Below are positions 15,326-24,328 of a DNA stretch of 26,257 nucleotides, piece by piece. This DNA is from Desulfobacterales bacterium. GTDB taxonomy: Bacteria; Desulfobacterota; Desulfobacteria; Desulfobacterales; Desulfosalsimonadaceae. Positions within the stretch are counted from its first letter, which is position 1; the number at the start of each line of letters is the position of its first letter. The DNA is taken from contig JAOZOL010000009.1 of NCBI GenBank assembly GCA_029933295.1, positions 1-26,257 of the forward strand, given 5' to 3'. The position numbers were made by a program, and so were the translations under genes. The notes under the pieces are model-generated. The model made no database searches and was not told where the DNA came from. It was given only the letters and a program-made list of their open reading frames with translations.

Positions 15326-16416
15326 ATATTCATCAATATGCCGATAATCGCCAGGTTAATGACCAATGATGACCCGCCGTAACTCAGAAACGGCAGGGTC
15401 AGGCCTTTTGTCGGCAGCAGGCTCAAATTAACCCCCATGTTAATCACCGCCTGTAGCGTTATAGATACGGTAATGCCCAGTGCCAGCAAAGATCCGAAAA
15501 AATCCTGCTTTGATTTTGCGATGGCAAGTCCTCGCCATAAAATAACAAAATAAAGAAACAGCACGATTAATACCCATCTCAGACCGCCCTCTTCTCCAAT
15601 TACGGAAAAAATAAAGTCCGTATGCGGATCAGGCAGATAAAACAACTTTTGATATCCCTGGCCAAACCCCTGCCCCCAGATCCCGCCTGAACCAAACCCC
15701 ATGAGAGAATGGGTGATCTGATATCCTTCGGCCTGGGGATATTTCCAGGGGTCTAAAAATGTCATATACCTTTTAAGTCTATAATCACTTGAAAATATAA
15801 GATATGCGGCTGCGGGAAGAAGTAAAATAAAGGCGGAAACAAGATGCTTTATACGGACCCGGCCGGCAAACATGATGATCCATGCCATCATCCAGAACAG
15901 GGCAGTTGATCCGAAATCCGGCTGCATAATGATCAACATGGAAAAAATGACCAGCATGATTACATGGGGAAGAAATCCGATTTTAAAATCTTCTATCAGA
16001 TCCTGTTTTTTTGTCAGAGAATACCCCATAAATACAATCAGGGCAAAGCGTGCGAACTCAACCGGCTGAAATCTGAACCCTTTAAATCTCAACCAGCGTG
16101 CGGCACCGTTCACGTCATGCCCCATACCTTTAATCAGGACAGCAACCAGCATTATAATTGCTCCGGCAATTAAAACATAGGTTAAGCTATGGTACAGGCG
16201 GTATGGTATATATCTACAAATCAATAACGCGCATAATCCAACCCCGGCAAAAATCAGCTGTTTTGTAAAAAAATAATATTCATTTCCATAATCCCGCAGG
16301 GCTATTTCACTGCTGGCACTGTATACCATGGCAATACCGATACCCGTTAAGAAAAGAACCGGCAGCAGCATGCTGACATCAAAAGAAAAATAATTTTTTG
16401 GTTGTGTCTGTTTCAT
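15304..16416 (-). CDS. ftsW: SEDS-family septal glycan polymerase FtsW
   Basis: A 370-aa polytopic membrane protein with about ten helices. Together with FtsI it polymerises lipid II into glycan at the septum. The SEDS hallmarks are present: IMQPDFGS, GQGFGQG and LPDPHTDFIFSVIGEEGG. D267 in HTDF is the expected catalytic aspartate. The C-terminal LTLPFLSYGGSS motif is intact. The ATG overlaps the murD stop as ATGA, a sign of translational coupling. RodA is the close paralogue, but the dcw position argues for FtsW. Confidence 0.97.
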   Translation of the reverse strand: MKQTQPKNYFSFDVSMLLPVLFLTGIGIAMVYSASSEIALRDYGNEYYFFTKQLIFAGVGLCALLICRYIPYRLYHSLTYVLIAGAIIMLVAVLIKGMGHDVNGAARWLRFKGFRFQPVEFARFALIVFMGYSLTKKQDLIEDFKIGFLPHVIMLVIFSMLIIMQPDFGSTALFWMMAWIIMFAGRVRIKHLVSAFILLLPAAAYLIFSSDYRLKRYMTFLDPWKYPQAEGYQITHSLMGFGSGGIWGQGFGQGYQKLFYLPDPHTDFIFSVIGEEGGLRWVLIVLFLYFVILWRGLAIAKSKQDFFGSLLALGITVSITLQAVINMGVNLSLLPTKGLTLPFLSYGGSSLVINLAIIGILMNIWASQKQ

Positions 16417-17798
16417 CTTTTGCGGCCTTTTAAATGATATACGGCCCGGCTGAAGTCATTGCCCCGCTGGGCGTAACTATCATACATATCAAAACTTGAA
16501 CATGCGGGTGACAACAATACCGTATCGCCGGGTACCGTTGATTTGTCGGCCATATTCACCGCCTGGGCCATGGTTGCAACCATTTCCGTTGCCACCATGT
16601 CCCCGATTGTTTTTTTTATTTTTTCAGCAGCCTCGCCCAAAAGAATCAGTTTCTTCACCTTCTGCCCCACCTGGGTTCTCAGGCTTTCATAACTGCCGCC
16701 CTTATCCCTGCCTCCCATGATTAGAACCACAGGAGAAAAAAATGATTCAAGGGCTCTGGCTACTGCATCCACGTTGGTTGCTTTTGAATCGTCATAATAT
16801 TTAACCCCGTTAATCGTATCGATATATTCGACGCGATGGGGAAGCCCTTTAAATTGTTTTAACGCGCCCTTGATTCCCCGGATCGTCCCGCCAAGGGCTA
16901 AAACCGCCAGGCCAGCAGCTGAGGCATTTTCAAGATTGTGGCGCCCGCGCAAAAAAATTTCCGAACAGTCAATTTCACAAACCCCGATATCGTTTGTATG
17001 AAACCAGATCGTTTGGCCCGTCACCCATGCCCTGTTTTCACCCGGCACCCGTGCCCTGCTCTCATTTGATTGAGCGGCGTTAAAGACAAACCGCCGGGCT
17101 GTTAAATCCTTTGAGATTGACCGGATAACCGGATCTTCATCATTTAATATACAGATGTCAGTCGCATCCTGATTTTTAAAAATTCCGGCTTTGGACTGCG
17201 CATATGCATCAAAATCCAGATACCGGTCCAGGTGATCATCAGCAATGTTTAAGAGAATACTTACCTTCGGCTTAAACTTTTCAATGGTATCGAGTTGAAA
17301 GCTGCTTATTTCCGCCACCATAAAATCTGCGGCATCATGCTTTTTCGCAAACTCAATCATAGGCGTTCCGAGATTTCCTCCCAAAAGGGCTTTAAATCCG
17401 GATTGTTTCAGCATTTCACCCAGCAGCAATGTTGTGGTGGATTTACCGTTGGTTCCGGTGATTGCGATAATGGGTATATCAATAAAATAACAGGCCAGTT
17501 CGATTTCACCGATTACGGGTATATTTTTCCCCACAGCCCGTCTGACCGGTTCAATCGTGTGGGGCACACCGGGACTCAATACAATAAGATCAACCTGTTC
17601 AAACGTTTCAATCCGGTGTTGTCCGATCTCAACGCTAACCCCCATCTTTCTGATTTCCGGCAGCACGTCGCAAAGTTCATCTTCAGCCCTGTTATCAGTC
17701 ACAGTCACCCGACATTTCCGTTCAACCAGAAATCGGGCCACAGCAACACCTGATTTCCCCAGTCCGACCACCAGAATATGTTTATTTGTCAAATCCAT
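16413..17798 (-). CDS. murD: UDP-MurNAc-L-Ala-D-glutamate ligase MurD
   Basis: A 461-aa Mur ligase that adds D-glutamate to UDP-MurNAc-L-alanine. The N-terminal Rossmann-like UDP site reads ILVVGLGKSGVAVARFL. The P-loop GTNGKSTT is at residues 115-122. The C-terminal YYDDSKATNVDA and LLSPACSSFDMYDSY motifs are diagnostic of MurD. It lies 18 nt after mraY and overlaps ftsW by 4 nt. The ribosome binding site is poor, which suggests coupling to mraY translation. Confidence 0.98.
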   Translation of the reverse strand: MDLTNKHILVVGLGKSGVAVARFLVERKCRVTVTDNRAEDELCDVLPEIRKMGVSVEIGQHRIETFEQVDLIVLSPGVPHTIEPVRRAVGKNIPVIGEIELACYFIDIPIIAITGTNGKSTTTLLLGEMLKQSGFKALLGGNLGTPMIEFAKKHDAADFMVAEISSFQLDTIEKFKPKVSILLNIADDHLDRYLDFDAYAQSKAGIFKNQDATDICILNDEDPVIRSISKDLTARRFVFNAAQSNESRARVPGENRAWVTGQTIWFHTNDIGVCEIDCSEIFLRGRHNLENASAAGLAVLALGGTIRGIKGALKQFKGLPHRVEYIDTINGVKYYDDSKATNVDAVARALESFFSPVVLIMGGRDKGGSYESLRTQVGQKVKKLILLGEAAEKIKKTIGDMVATEMVATMAQAVNMADKSTVPGDTVLLSPACSSFDMYDSYAQRGNDFSRAVYHLKGRKR

Positions 17799-17816
17799 TT
17801 AATAAATCAAAAATAC

Positions 17817-18896
17817 CTACCTGAGTTTTAAGGTGCTGATCGAAACCAGCGCCAGAATAATGGCGATGATCCAGAACCTCACAATCACCTTTGACTCCGC
17901 CCATCCTTTTAATTCAAAATGATGATGTAAAGGCGCCATTAAGAATATTCTCTCACCCTTTGTGAGCTTGAAATAGCCGACCTGCAAAATGACAGATAAT
18001 GCTTCTATGACAAACACACCTCCCACAATGATCATTAAAATTTCCTGCTTTGTGATAACTGCGATGATGCCCAGCAACGCACCAAGGGGCAATGACCCGA
18101 CATCCCCCATAAAAATCTGGGCAGGATAAGTGTTGAACCACAAAAACCCAAGCCCCGCACCAGCCATGGCACCACATATAATTGCCGTCTCCCCGCACCC
18201 TGTCACATAATGAATCTGTAAATATTCGGCTATTTTGATATGGCCCGCCACATAGGCAAAAAGCATGTACGTGGCAGCCGCAATAATCACAGGCCCGATT
18301 GCAAGACCGTCGAGACCATCGGTTAAGTTGACGGCATTTGACGTGCCGACAATCACCAGAATGGCAAAAACAATGTATCCCGGCCCGAGATCCGGAGAAA
18401 GGGTTTTTAGAAATGGAACCGTTACACGGGTATTGAATTCCGGATGACTATAAATCATTAATCCGGCAATGGCTGCGATTACAATCTGAAGAAAAAATTT
18501 ATTCCGCGTACTTAATCCCGTATTTCTTTTTTTGATCTGTTTTAAGTAGTCATCGGCAAAGCCGATTAAAAAATATCCGATTGTGACAAACAGGATAACC
18601 CATATATAAAAATTTTTTAAATCCACCCAGAGCAGCGCTGACAAAACGATTGATATGATAATCAACACCCCGCCCATGGTGGGTGTTCCGGCCTTGTCCT
18701 GATGGCTTTTCGGGCCGACCTTTCGAATATATTGCCCGATCTGCTTTTCACCCAGTTTATGAATGACCCATGGACCCAGCATAAAACAGATCACTAACGC
18801 CGTCAGGCTGGCACAGATTGTCCGAAACGTAATATACCGAAATACGTTAAAAACCGATATTTCCGCCTGAAGCGTATTAAAAAGATGATAAAGCAT
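17817..18896 (-). CDS. mraY: Phospho-MurNAc-pentapeptide transferase MraY
   Basis: A 359-aa ten-helix membrane enzyme that transfers phospho-MurNAc-pentapeptide to undecaprenyl phosphate, giving lipid I. The catalytic and Mg-binding motifs are intact: GFADDYLK with D115 and D116, NLTDGLDGLA with D193 and D196, and FMGDVGSL. The C-terminal PLHHHFELKGW histidine motif is also present. GGAAA precedes the ATG. It follows murF by 33 nt. Length and motif order match the family. Confidence 0.98.
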   Translation of the reverse strand: MLYHLFNTLQAEISVFNVFRYITFRTICASLTALVICFMLGPWVIHKLGEKQIGQYIRKVGPKSHQDKAGTPTMGGVLIIISIVLSALLWVDLKNFYIWVILFVTIGYFLIGFADDYLKQIKKRNTGLSTRNKFFLQIVIAAIAGLMIYSHPEFNTRVTVPFLKTLSPDLGPGYIVFAILVIVGTSNAVNLTDGLDGLAIGPVIIAAATYMLFAYVAGHIKIAEYLQIHYVTGCGETAIICGAMAGAGLGFLWFNTYPAQIFMGDVGSLPLGALLGIIAVITKQEILMIIVGGVFVIEALSVILQVGYFKLTKGERIFLMAPLHHHFELKGWAESKVIVRFWIIAIILALVSISTLKLR

Positions 18897-18929
18897 AAAA
18901 ATTTCCGGACTTATCTACATTCATATTTT

Positions 18930-20345
18930 TTATACCGATTCAACACTTGCTTCCAATTGACGAACAATCTCTTCCATTCCCGCCCCTCTTGAGCCCTTCA
19001 CCAGAACGCAGTCTCCCGGGCAGAGGAATCCGTTTAACGCCTTTACCAAATCACCCTTGTTTCCTTTAATGATATCCGCATCCGGCATACCCTGATTTTG
19101 AGCGCCTTTCGCAACCGAAGCTGCATAATCACCCGTTAAATAAAGTCTTGCAACTCCTGATTTTACAGCAATCCGGCCGATTTTTTCATGCAACGATTCC
19201 GCATCTGAGCCCAGTTCAAGCATATCTCCTGCAACAAGCACCTTTTTTTTTTGCTCTTCCAACGATACCAGGGTTTGAATTGCAGCCTCCATGGAATCCG
19301 GGTTGGCATTATAGGTGTCATCAATCAGAAAAAATCCCCGTTGCGTCTGTTTAAAATTCATACGGCCCTGTACCGGGGTAAATGCTTCAAGGCCTGCCTT
19401 AATTTCCTCACCGGAACAACCGAACAGACAACCCATGGCTGCGGCGGCCAAAGCATTTGCCACCATAAATTGACCTGGAACGGAAAGTTCAACTTCAATG
19501 CTTTCTTCGGGCAGTTCCAGGGTAAATGCAGATCCGATCCCTTTTATTCTTGTATTAACCGCTCTGATATCCGAGTTCCTTGACCGGCCGAAATATATTA
19601 CATTCCGATCCGTTGAAGCTCCGATTTTTAAGCAGAGCGCATCGTCACCATTAAGAACTATGGTGCCGTCTTCTTTAATGTTTTCCAGCAACTCAGCCTT
19701 GGCTGTCATTACATCTTCTATGGTGCCCAGACCTTCAAGATGGGCGGGCCCGATATTTGTGATCAAACCGAAATCCGGTTGACACATTTTACCAAGACGC
19801 CGGATCTCCCCGGGATGGTTCATCCCAAGCTCTATAATCGCTGCTTCATGGGAGCGGGTTAAACGAAACAATGTCAGGGGCACCCCGATTTCATTGTTTA
19901 AATTCCCGAAAGTGGATAATATGTTCAGCTTTTGACCGGCCACTGCTGCTGCCATCGCCCTGGTCGTTGTCTTGCCGTTGGAACCGGTGATTGCGGCAAC
20001 AGGAAAATTAAACCGTCTCCTGTGCCAGGCTGCCATATCTCCCAGCGCCCGGATGGTGTCATCCACGGCAATGCAGGTGATATGTTTTTGTTGCCAGTCT
20101 TCTATTGGTTGACGACCGGCCAGCCGACGATCTATGATCATGCCCCGAATGCCGGCTGTAATCACATCCGGAATAAACCGGTGCCCGTCATGGCGTTCTC
20201 CTTTGATCGCCACAAACAGATCACTTTTTGAAATATTTCTCGAATCAATGGAAACACCTTCAAAAGAAGAGTACCTTTCACCTGACAACAATTCCCCGCC
20301 GGTTGCGGTCAGGATATCGTCAATTGTCCAGGCGATTGTATCCAT
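18930..20345 (-). CDS. murF: UDP-MurNAc-tripeptide D-Ala-D-Ala ligase MurF
   Basis: A 471-aa Mur ligase that adds the D-Ala-D-Ala dipeptide to complete the pentapeptide. It has the MurE/MurF-type N-terminal domain (DSRNISKSDLFVAIKGE), the P-loop GSNGKTTT at 121-128, the ELGMNHPGEI motif and FFLIDDTYNANPDSM, which are typical of MurF. The start overlaps the murE stop by one base (TAATG), so the genes are likely coupled. Its substrate dipeptide must come from a Ddl encoded elsewhere. Confidence 0.98.
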   Translation of the reverse strand: MDTIAWTIDDILTATGGELLSGERYSSFEGVSIDSRNISKSDLFVAIKGERHDGHRFIPDVITAGIRGMIIDRRLAGRQPIEDWQQKHITCIAVDDTIRALGDMAAWHRRRFNFPVAAITGSNGKTTTRAMAAAVAGQKLNILSTFGNLNNEIGVPLTLFRLTRSHEAAIIELGMNHPGEIRRLGKMCQPDFGLITNIGPAHLEGLGTIEDVMTAKAELLENIKEDGTIVLNGDDALCLKIGASTDRNVIYFGRSRNSDIRAVNTRIKGIGSAFTLELPEESIEVELSVPGQFMVANALAAAAMGCLFGCSGEEIKAGLEAFTPVQGRMNFKQTQRGFFLIDDTYNANPDSMEAAIQTLVSLEEQKKKVLVAGDMLELGSDAESLHEKIGRIAVKSGVARLYLTGDYAASVAKGAQNQGMPDADIIKGNKGDLVKALNGFLCPGDCVLVKGSRGAGMEEIVRQLEASVESV

Positions 20346-21916
20346 TAGTTTTTATCCATTATTCCGGTTTTATCCATTATTTTCGCCAGTGCGCTTGTTG
20401 CTTTTTCCTGATCACTAAACGGTATGGTTTTACCGCCAATGAGCTGGTAGTCTTCATGACCTTTTCCGGCAATTAAAATCGTATCGCCGGGTTGTGACAG
20501 GTTTATTCCCAGGGCAATGGCCTTTCCACGATCAGGCTCAACCATAAATCCTTTATTTTTAAATCCGGTTTGAACTTCTTCCATGCTATATTCGACCGGC
20601 ATCACTGATCTTATGCCGATAAGAATATCGTCAATAATCAAACCAGGTGCCTCTGTTCGCGGATTATCTGATGTAATCACCACAAAATCACTCAAACTTG
20701 CAGCAAAAATGCCCATCCTGGAACGTTTGCCCCTGTCCCTGTCGCCGCCGCACCCGAATACACAGATCAATCGACCGACAACGATATCCTTTATTGCCAA
20801 AAGAACATTCTTTAAGGCATCCGGCGTGTGGGCATAATCAATGTACACATTTCGGCCTGTGTTATTGAAAACCTGCTCCAGCCGTCCGGGAACAGCACTA
20901 AAAGATTCAATCCCTTTTTTGATCTGACCCAATGAAATCTTCAACGCCGCAGAAGCCCCGGCTGCACACATGATGTTCTCAAGGTTATAACGACCGATCA
21001 GACCGGATTGAAAATTTATTTTTTCGTGTAAAAATCTTATTTCACCCTTTATTCCCGTTTGATCAAATTTAACCTGATCCGGCCTGATTGTATTTGTTGC
21101 ATCAGAGCCAATGGTAATGATCGGTATATTTTTTAACGCATCGGACAACTCTTTTCCTTTTTCATCATCTTTGTTAATCACTGCAATGGCATGTTCTTTT
21201 TTGGGGCCTGCAGCTAAATACTGAGTAAAAAATCTCTTTTTACAGGACCAATAGTCCGCCATGTTCCCGTGAAAATCGAGATGGTCCTGGCTCAAATTAG
21301 TAAAAACCCCCACATCAAACCCGCAATGACAGATTCTGTCCAGCGCCACTCCGTGTGACGATACTTCCATCACCACATGGGTTACTCCGGAAGCATACAT
21401 TTTTGATAAAATTCTTTGAAGATCCAGAGACTCCGGCGTGGTCAGCGGATTATCATGTATCCGCCCCTGATACCGATAATTAATGGTGCTGATGACACCG
21501 ACATCGATTCCGCATGATAACAGGATATGTTCGAGCAGATAAGCAGTGGTGGTCTTACCGTTGGTGCCTGTTATTCCGATAATTGTTAAGTTTTCGGATG
21601 GATTATTATAAAATTGCGCTGAAGCCGCAGCCAATGCTTTTCTTGTATCATCAACGCTGATAAAAACCGATTTGCGATCATCCTGGACTTCCTGTACCAC
21701 GACAGCAACAGCGCCTCGGGAAATAGCATCAGAAATAAACTGATGTCCATCTGTGTGCTGACCTTTTATCGCAAAAAACATGCCGCCGGGTTTTACTTCA
21801 TCCGACCTGTAATGAATCGACTCTATGTCGGGATCAAAATTTTGTGCGCCATTTTCCGGCGGTATACCAGGCATCTGAACCGGACCCATTGCATTGATTA
21901 AATGAGAAAGTCTCAT
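20345..21916 (-). CDS. murE: UDP-MurNAc-L-Ala-D-Glu meso-diaminopimelate ligase MurE
   Basis: A 523-aa Mur ligase, slightly long for the family. The P-loop GTNGKTTT is at residues 117-124. EVSSHGVALDR and VYIDYAHTPDALKNVL follow. The DNPRTE motif at 417-422 is the established marker for meso-diaminopimelate rather than lysine, so this bacterium has Gram-negative type A1-gamma peptidoglycan. The start overlaps the ftsI stop as ATGA. The C-terminus carries a short repeat (IMDKTGIMDKN) that is encoded by repeated TAATGGAT units running into the murF start. Confidence 0.98.
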   Translation of the reverse strand: MRLSHLINAMGPVQMPGIPPENGAQNFDPDIESIHYRSDEVKPGGMFFAIKGQHTDGHQFISDAISRGAVAVVVQEVQDDRKSVFISVDDTRKALAAASAQFYNNPSENLTIIGITGTNGKTTTAYLLEHILLSCGIDVGVISTINYRYQGRIHDNPLTTPESLDLQRILSKMYASGVTHVVMEVSSHGVALDRICHCGFDVGVFTNLSQDHLDFHGNMADYWSCKKRFFTQYLAAGPKKEHAIAVINKDDEKGKELSDALKNIPIITIGSDATNTIRPDQVKFDQTGIKGEIRFLHEKINFQSGLIGRYNLENIMCAAGASAALKISLGQIKKGIESFSAVPGRLEQVFNNTGRNVYIDYAHTPDALKNVLLAIKDIVVGRLICVFGCGGDRDRGKRSRMGIFAASLSDFVVITSDNPRTEAPGLIIDDILIGIRSVMPVEYSMEEVQTGFKNKGFMVEPDRGKAIALGINLSQPGDTILIAGKGHEDYQLIGGKTIPFSDQEKATSALAKIMDKTGIMDKN

Positions 21917-23694
21917 GCTCCGCCTCTTTTTCCCAGACCATTTGAAACATTTAACTGTTCTTTGGTAGAAGTTGGCGCAATATTCAGATAATTAAATGTT
22001 TCATGGACGATTTCTTTAAACACCGGTGCTGCGACCACGCCGCCGTAATGATGTTTCTGAGGCTCATCAATGACCACAAGTACCGCCAGAACAGGCGATC
22101 GGGCTGGTGAAAAACCCACAAACAATCCGTTGTATTCGCAATTCCGATAGGTTCCTCTGGCATTAAGCTTCTGGGCTGTTCCTGTCTTTCCGCAAACCGT
22201 GTATCCGACCGGGACCGCCTGCCACCCCGTACCATCACGCTCAGTCACCGCATGCATCATCTCTATCAACGCGTCGGCGGTATCGGGCATAATCGCGTTC
22301 CGTCTTTCTATGGGCGCAAAGCTCTTGATAATTTTGCCGTGCTCATCGGTTATTGCTTTGACAATATACGGCTTCATCAATACCCCGTTATTTGCCACTG
22401 CGGATATGGCGGAAATAAGCTGAATGGCGGAAACGGAGATTCCCTGGCCAAATGCTATGGTCGCGTTATCAATTTTTTTCCATGATTGATAATTACGAAG
22501 AAGCCCTTTTGATTCTCCCGGACAGTCAATGCCCGTTTTTTCGCCAAACCCAAAATTGCGAAGGGTATTATATAATGCCGCAGGCCCTATCATTTCGGCA
22601 ATTTTTGCCGCACCGATGTTACTCGAATACTTTATAACATCATGAACCGTTAAATCATCGTGCGAATGGGTATCATGAATCACATTTCTGCCGATTCGAT
22701 ACTGCCCGCTTTCACAATTGATCACTGTTTCAGGATTACACATCCCACTTTCCAGGGCCGCTGCGACCAGAAAAATCTTCATGGTTGATCCGGGTTCAAA
22801 CGGATCTGTGAGTGCTTTGTTACGCCACGTTTCTTTGGGAAACAAATTAAATGAATTCGGATTATATGAAGGATAATTGGCAATGGCCTTTATGGCACCG
22901 GTCTCAGGGTCCATAACAATTGCAACACCGTCTTTGGCATTGTTTTCCTGCACGGATTTTTTTAAGGCTTTTTCAGCAATGTATTGAATCGTTGCATCGA
23001 TGGTTAATATCAGATTGTTTCCTTCATAACCCGGCGCACATGACTCATGCCGATCAAAGATGCGCCCCATGGCATCTCTGATGATTGTCCATTGACGGAT
23101 ATTACCTTTTAAATCTTCGTCATAATATTGTTCCAACCCCTCAAGACCGTCTCCATCAGTACCTGAAAAACCGATCACTTGTGCGGCAAGGGCTTTTTGC
23201 GGATAAACCCGGCAATAGGTGGGAAAATATTCAAATCCTCTAAAGCCCAAAGCTTTGAGCGCAGAAGCTTTTGCCGGCGTGACCCTTCGATCAATCCAGA
23301 CAAACGGGGCCGTTGATTTAAATTTTTTATAAAGAAAATTTGCATTCATTTTCAAAGCCCCTGCGACGACTCCGGCGAGCTTGCGTTTGTCCGTAATCTT
23401 TTTATTCTCTTTATCTCTTACGCTTTGGGGATGAACGCCGATTTCCACGACATCCGCGCTCACTGCCAGCTCCCGATAATTCGCATCATATATACTGCCG
23501 CGTTTCCCCCGGCCTTGTATGTCTTTTTGATATTGAGATGATGCCTTTTCAGACAGGTCATCATCCTTGATAACCTGCAGGTAAAAGGCCTTTAACCCGA
23601 TCAAAACATAAAGAACGGAAAAAAACCCCCCGATCATGATAATTCGACGATTCCGCCGGGTATAACGCTGTTTTTCTATTCTGGTTGAGTTCAT
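21913..23694 (-). CDS. ftsI: Septal transpeptidase FtsI (PBP3, class B)
   Basis: A 593-aa class B penicillin-binding protein: a short basic cytoplasmic tail, one membrane helix (IIMIGGFFSVLYVLIGLKAFYL), a dimerisation/pedestal domain and a transpeptidase domain. The three active-site motifs are STMK (S303, K306), SSN (357-359) and KTG (503-505). No PASTA domain is present. It cross-links septal peptidoglycan with FtsW. The frame is open up to an ATG at 23817, but the first 41 residues would overlap ftsL by 127 nt and look like out-of-frame translation. The ATG at 23694 overlaps the ftsL stop as ATGA and gives the normal FtsI N-terminus. Confidence 0.96.
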   Translation of the reverse strand: MNSTRIEKQRYTRRNRRIIMIGGFFSVLYVLIGLKAFYLQVIKDDDLSEKASSQYQKDIQGRGKRGSIYDANYRELAVSADVVEIGVHPQSVRDKENKKITDKRKLAGVVAGALKMNANFLYKKFKSTAPFVWIDRRVTPAKASALKALGFRGFEYFPTYCRVYPQKALAAQVIGFSGTDGDGLEGLEQYYDEDLKGNIRQWTIIRDAMGRIFDRHESCAPGYEGNNLILTIDATIQYIAEKALKKSVQENNAKDGVAIVMDPETGAIKAIANYPSYNPNSFNLFPKETWRNKALTDPFEPGSTMKIFLVAAALESGMCNPETVINCESGQYRIGRNVIHDTHSHDDLTVHDVIKYSSNIGAAKIAEMIGPAALYNTLRNFGFGEKTGIDCPGESKGLLRNYQSWKKIDNATIAFGQGISVSAIQLISAISAVANNGVLMKPYIVKAITDEHGKIIKSFAPIERRNAIMPDTADALIEMMHAVTERDGTGWQAVPVGYTVCGKTGTAQKLNARGTYRNCEYNGLFVGFSPARSPVLAVLVVIDEPQKHHYGGVVAAPVFKEIVHETFNYLNIAPTSTKEQLNVSNGLGKRGGA

Positions 23695-23993
23695 GGTATA
23701 ATTACTATTTGTTCGGGCCCTGGTATGGTCAGCCCGAATCTTTTTTTTGCAATTTTTCCGAGTACCTGAGGAGATTTGAGATGAGCAATCTCGATTTGCA
23801 GATTCTTCTGCATGCAAATTAAACTTTTGCGCCTGTTTAAGGCATTTGTAATTTCATAACCGGTTCGAATGCATTGAACGCCGCACCATGTTTTAAAAAA
23901 AAACTCCACGATAAATATTGACAAGAATATAAAGCTGACTCCAATAACCCGTGATGTAAGAATATTTTTTCGCGATTTTTTATTTATTTTCAT
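23691..23993 (-). CDS. ftsL: Divisome protein FtsL (divergent)
   Basis: A 100-aa bitopic protein: basic N-terminus (KINKKSRKN), one membrane helix (about residues 14-33) and a periplasmic part with a coiled-coil-like stretch (ITNALNRRKSLICMQKNLQIEIAHLKS). It ends in a KIAKKRFGLTIPGPEQIVII region typical of FtsL and FtsL-like proteins. Sequence identity is always low in this family, so the call rests on size, topology and position between rsmH and ftsI. Two cysteines (C37, C41) sit just outside the membrane helix. The stop overlaps the ftsI start as ATGA. Confidence 0.85.
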   Translation of the reverse strand: MKINKKSRKNILTSRVIGVSFIFLSIFIVEFFFKTWCGVQCIRTGYEITNALNRRKSLICMQKNLQIEIAHLKSPQVLGKIAKKRFGLTIPGPEQIVIIP

Positions 23994-24011
23994 GGTAATA
24001 AATCTGATTTG

Positions 24012-24263
24012 TTATTCTTTTCTTCCCGGAATAAGCGCTGCTACAACTTGCCCCTGACATTTATTGCCAAGAAAAATGATTTTATCGTTGTACTCTGGGT
24101 ATTTCAGGTCTTTCGAGCAATCGCATTCCATCCGGTCTGAGCAATAATTACAGCACCCGTCCGGCAAGACAAAGCGATCAGTGGTTTTGCCCGGCACAAA
24201 CGTCCCTAAAATAAATATTAAGGACAACAATGCCACCACAAAAAATATTTTCAGTTTGATCAT
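24012..24263 (-). CDS. Small cysteine-rich membrane or exported protein
   Basis: I do not recognise this 83-aa protein. Residues 1-20 are a hydrophobic segment (KIFFVVALLSLIFIL) that would anchor or export it. The rest has six cysteines at 37, 38, 41, 47, 49 and 69 (GCCNYC, ECDC, NKC), which suggests disulfides or metal binding. The start at 24263 is chosen because GGGGG lies 5 nt upstream; in-frame ATGs at 24275 and 24266 are alternatives. It lies 65 nt after rsmH and 18 nt before ftsL. Genes in this slot are usually co-transcribed with division genes, but no division role can be read from the sequence. Confidence 0.7.
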   Translation of the reverse strand: MIKLKIFFVVALLSLIFILGTFVPGKTTDRFVLPDGCCNYCSDRMECDCSKDLKYPEYNDKIIFLGNKCQGQVVAALIPGRKE

Positions 24264-24328
24264 CATATCCCCCATATTTTTTATGAACGGTTTTTGACAA
24301 ATAAAATTTAAAATATATCGGTCTATGT

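Noticed and set aside
23695..23817. Longer ftsI start adding 41 residues
   Set aside because: It would overlap ftsL by 127 nt, lacks a membrane-protein-like N-terminus, and the ATGA overlap at 23694 is a typical coupled start.
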